In this document: positions 61,540 through 64,000 of the stretch, one piece after another
Position numbering within the stretch: position 1 is the first letter of the stretch
Layout: the number at the start of each line of letters is the position of its first letter
The notes under the pieces: model-generated
What the model was told of the DNA's origin: nothing
Seen by the model: only the letters and a program-made list of their open reading frames with translations
Database searches by the model: none
Assembly (NCBI GenBank): GCA_043228905.1
Contig: JBHGNT010000015.1
Span: forward strand, 5,766,001 to 5,830,000
Length of the DNA stretch: 64,000 bases
Reading direction: 5' to 3'
DNA from: Azolla caroliniana
Taxonomy: Eukaryota > Polypodiophyta
Made by a program: the position numbers and the translations under genes

Positions 61540-61940
61540 TGTTCAGAGACAAGCTCAACATCGGCCGGATCGGCTGAAGAAGCCGAGGACCGGATCGGTT
61601 GGGACCGATCGGTTAAGCCGGTGTGTAAACCGGGAGGCCGTTAGGAAAGATATTCCGTGAGGAATATATTTGGGAGTTAGTGTAGGAGCTCTCAATGAGC
61701 ATTGAAGTACTGTCAGTACTTCTGTCAGTCCTTCTAGGACTTGTATAAAAGTGTTCATTGAACACACATATGAGTAGAGTAGTGAATCGAGATTGTGTAT
61801 TATTTTTAGTTGAATATAGTTCTTGTTTCCTCTCTTTGTCTCTCCCGACGTATACTGTGTAAGCTCAAGCTCTCCATTAAACCTGAGTGTTCTTCCTTCT
61901 GTTCTGTCTTCATACTTGCTTCCGCACGCTACTTTTTACA
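61540..61940 (+). repeat. C10 5' LTR
   Basis: TGTTCAGAGACAAGCTCAAC to GCTACTTTTTACA, 401 bp. TATAAAAG at 61744-61751 is the likely TATA box. Directly followed by the primer site. Terminal bases match the reverse complement of the C4 LTR. Confidence 0.93.
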
Positions 61941-61968
61941 TGGTATCAGAGCACGAGGGTTGAGAACC
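61941..61968 (+). promoter_or_regulatory. C10 primer-binding site (tRNA-Met type)
   Basis: TGGTATCAGAGCACGAGG follows the LTR end without gap, then GTTGAGAACC as in C2 and C5. It is complementary to the 3' end of initiator tRNA-Met. Confidence 0.95.
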
Positions 61969-62012
61969 TCTCTGCAGCCGACACAGCTTGACGAACAAGA
62001 ACAAGAAGAACG

Positions 62013-63000
62013 ATGGATAGAGGCATGGCAAGCTTGGTTCCAACAGAGAAGCTCGACAGAACCAACTACGCGTCTTGGTCCTACAAGATGCACCAGTACC
62101 TGCTTGGGCACGGCTACTGGAGTTATGTCGAAGGAGCTAATGATGTGGCACCCGAATCGACACACAGAGACTTTCTGTCGTGGGAGCAATCGGTTTGCAG
62201 GGTATTATACTGCTTCGCGTCGTGTGTGGGCGAACAGCTATTGAGCTATGTTCGGGATGGAAAGACGCCGAAGGGTGCGTGGGAAAATCTGAAGAAGATC
62301 TTCGCTGCGAGCACCACAGCCAGGAAGCTTCAGCTCCGACAGGAGTTGAGCAACCTATGACAACACGACTTGTCGGTGGAGAACTATACCTCGAAGATCA
62401 AGGATATCTGCGACTCCCTTGCCTCCATAGAGGTGAACATCGAGGAGAGCGAGATGGTCTAGATCTGTCTCGGAGGTTTGGCGTCGAAGTTCGGAGCGTT
62501 CCGAACGGCTATGTGTACCCGGGAGAATACGTCGTCCTTTTTCGACCTACAGTCGATGCTCCTGGTAGAGGAGAACCACGCGGGTGTGTCGACGAGCACG
62601 CACACCGACAGCAAGATGTTGTACACGGAGGGAGAAAGGCCACGTGGTCGTGGCGGACGAGGCGAGTCGGTACGCAATGGAAGCAGTCGACGAGATCAAG
62701 GAAGAAGGCACCGAAGTGATGCCGACAGCAACTCCGGACCCTCCGGAAACAGGGGGAGTCGAAGCGATGGGAACCGGCAAGGGAAGGCCATCGCGGAGTG
62801 CTGGTACTGTGGCAAGAAAGGCCATAGGGAAAGTGAGTGCTGGAAGAAGCGCGCCGATTTGGAGAGAACCGGTTCCGAAAACGGCTCCGGACATACCGAC
62901 AAGGGAAATCGGCAGCAATCGCACTATGCCGAAGACTCCGGGAGAGACGGAGAATGGTCTGCCTTCGTGACGAGACACGAAGCAAACTCAATGAAATAGA
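62013..63000 (+). pseudogene. C10 gag
   Basis: ATG at 62013 after a leader rich in AAGAA: MDRGMASLVPTEKLDRTNYA, SWSYKMHQYLLGHGYWSYVE, VCRVLYCFASCVGEQLLSYV, AWENLKKIFAASTTARKLQL, stop near 62358, then YTSKIKDICDSLASIEVNIE, stop near 62461, ICLGGLASKFGAFRTAMCTR, FFDLQSMLLVEENHAGVST, Arg/Gly-rich RGRGGRGESVRNGSSRRDQ, knuckle CWYCGKKGHRESECWKKRA (intact CCHC) and WSAFVTRHEANSMK. One frame with point stops only. Most complete gag of this family in the window. Confidence 0.92.
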
Positions 63001-63485
63001 CCACCCCGAGATCGGATGAGGTGTGGTACGTTGACTCCTACGCGTCAAACCACATGATGAGCCATAAGGAGTGGTTCTCGTACCTGGAAAAACCGATACA
63101 ACCTGGAGTAGTCGCAACTGGAGACGACACTCCGCATCCGATCGCGAATATCAGAGAAGTTCCCCTTAGCCATGTTGGGCAGAAAGGGAAACTCATGAAC
63201 GTGTTGCACGTTCCGACAATCACGAAAAACTTGGTCTCGGTCGGACAGATCATCGACCAAGGGATGGAGGTTCGGTTTACACACCTCGGGTGCTTCATTG
63301 AGGAAGAAGGCCGTGTGATTGCGCAAGGGCGCAGAGACGGGAGGATGTTCATCCTCGATTCCACTGACGGTGGCACCGCAATGTTCGCAAAGGGAAGAAA
63401 AAACCGAGTCGGACATCGACTTGTGGCACAAGCGGATAGGCCACGTCAACTACCAGCGGCCTCAAGATCTACCATCGATTTGTGA
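63001..63485 (+). pseudogene. C10 protease (DSY variant)
   Basis: Same frame as gag: DEVWYVDSYASNHMMSHKEW, FSYLEKPIQPGVVATGDDTP, VGQKGKLMNVLHVPTITKNL, VSVGQIIDQGMEVRFTHLG, EEEGRVIAQGRRDGRMFILD. The catalytic D-S-G is D-S-Y, a change expected to inactivate it. The frame is lost after FAKG at about 63396. Confidence 0.88.
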
Positions 63486-64000
63486 AGCCTGCCAGCTCGG
63501 GAAGCAACACCGACTTCCCTTCCCCAACGAGCGAAACCGGAGCCGGAACAAGCTCGACCTTATACACTCCGATGTATGGGGGCCGGCACAAAATGTTAGT
63601 CTTGGCGGGAGCCGATATTTCGTCTCCTTCATCGACGACCACACGTGGCACACGTGGATCTACCTCATTGAGAGGAAGAGCGAAGTCTTCGACGGCTTTC
63701 GGGACCTCAAAGGGTTCGTGGAAACGGAAACGGGATGAAAAATCAAGTGCCTGCGGTCGGATGGCGGGAAAGTACTTTTCCGGTCAATTCAACGGTTACC
63801 TACAACAAATGGGAATTCGCCGCGAATTCAGTTGTAGATACACGCTGGAGCAAAACGGCGTGGCCGAGAGGAAGAATCGGTCAGTTGTGGAAGCGGCACA
63901 GACAATGTTGGAGGAGAAGAGCTTGCCCAAGTTCTATTGGGCCGAGGCGGTAAGGATTGCGGTATACATCCAGAACCGGATCGGAGACAAAGTGTCGGCG
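63396..64000 (+). pseudogene. C10 pre-integrase and integrase, partial
   Basis: After a frameshift at a run of six A: ESDIDLWHKRIGHVNYQRPQ, ICEACQLGKQHRLPFPNERN (zinc HHCC), LDLIHSDVWGPAQNVSLGG, YFVSFIDDHTWHTWIYLIER to a stop at 63736. Then in other frames KCLRSDGG, GIRREFSCRYTLEQNGVAER, KNRSVVEAAQTMLEEKSLPK and AVYIQNRIGDKVSA at the window edge. Catalytic D, D and E are all present despite the frame changes. Confidence 0.88.

Larger units (their letters stand above)
61540..64000 (+). mobile_element. C10: plus-strand Ty1/copia element leaving the window
   Basis: 5' LTR, primer site, leader, gag, protease, pre-integrase and integrase, same family as C4 and C8, inserted head-on into C9; the 5 bases before it are CATCG (61535-61539). 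Gag through protease stay in one frame with stops at about 62358, 62461 and 62997, then a frameshift at the A-run near 63400. RT, RNase H and 3' LTR lie beyond the window. Confidence 0.9.

Noticed and set aside
61929-63449. Minus-strand ORFs opposite C10 gag and protease
   Set aside because: Antisense shadows of a well-recognised copia coding region.

Overview
The window is a stack of nested, mostly broken LTR retrotransposons from a land-plant nuclear genome. Plant origin is inferred from three signs: Ty1/copia elements with tRNA-Met-type primer sites (TGGTATCAGAGC) and plant-style gag-protease-integrase-RT-RNaseH order; Ty3/gypsy elements with plant Tat-like and chromovirus features; and a patch of TTTAGGG telomere-type repeats. 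The species cannot be named from sequence alone. No rRNA, no convincing tRNA gene and no intact housekeeping gene is visible. Element labels (T = gypsy, C = copia) are mine.

Layout. 1-7892: T1, a minus-strand Tat-like gypsy element with a single-frame gag-pol carrying only three internal stops, an unknown ORF on its 3' side, and a 5' LTR split by an 813-bp LTR-like insert. 7893-10425: C1, a copia remnant cut by T1. 10426-20244: minus-strand copia copies C2, C3 and C4, joined through a shared LTR and a 207-bp duplication. 20245-28059: gypsy T2, inserted in the C4 protease. 28060-29812: rest of C4 (gag), then the plus-strand LTR of C5, itself split by a solo LTR. 29813-32174: gypsy fragment T3. 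32175-43530: C6, a copia element with both LTRs and no RT, containing gypsy T4 (34378-41933) in its protease. 43531-45584: unassigned DNA and copia fragment C7 (plus). 45585-54290: chromodomain-type gypsy T5 (plus) containing copia C8 (about 47415-51534). 54291-59117: the only non-retroelement part: a decayed DUF7869/transposase-like gene on the minus strand holding a solo T1-family LTR with perfect 5-bp duplication, a candidate divergent first exon, and an array of 11 palindromes at exact 41-bp spacing. 59118-64000: copia C9 (minus) interrupted head-on by C10 (plus), which leaves the window.

How the parts relate. C2, C4, C8, C9 and C10 are one copia family; C2, C4, C8 and C9 share an uncommon acidic-then-basic extension after RNase H. 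T2 and T4 are one gypsy family with 4-bp ACGT target duplications, both in copia protease codons. Almost every copy has lost catalytic motifs or segments, so any movement would depend on proteins from copies elsewhere. The signals I find most worth a second look are the 41-bp palindrome array, the telomere-repeat patch at a deletion breakpoint, the conserved copia C-terminal extension, the ACGT insertion sites, and the unknown ORF next to T1.
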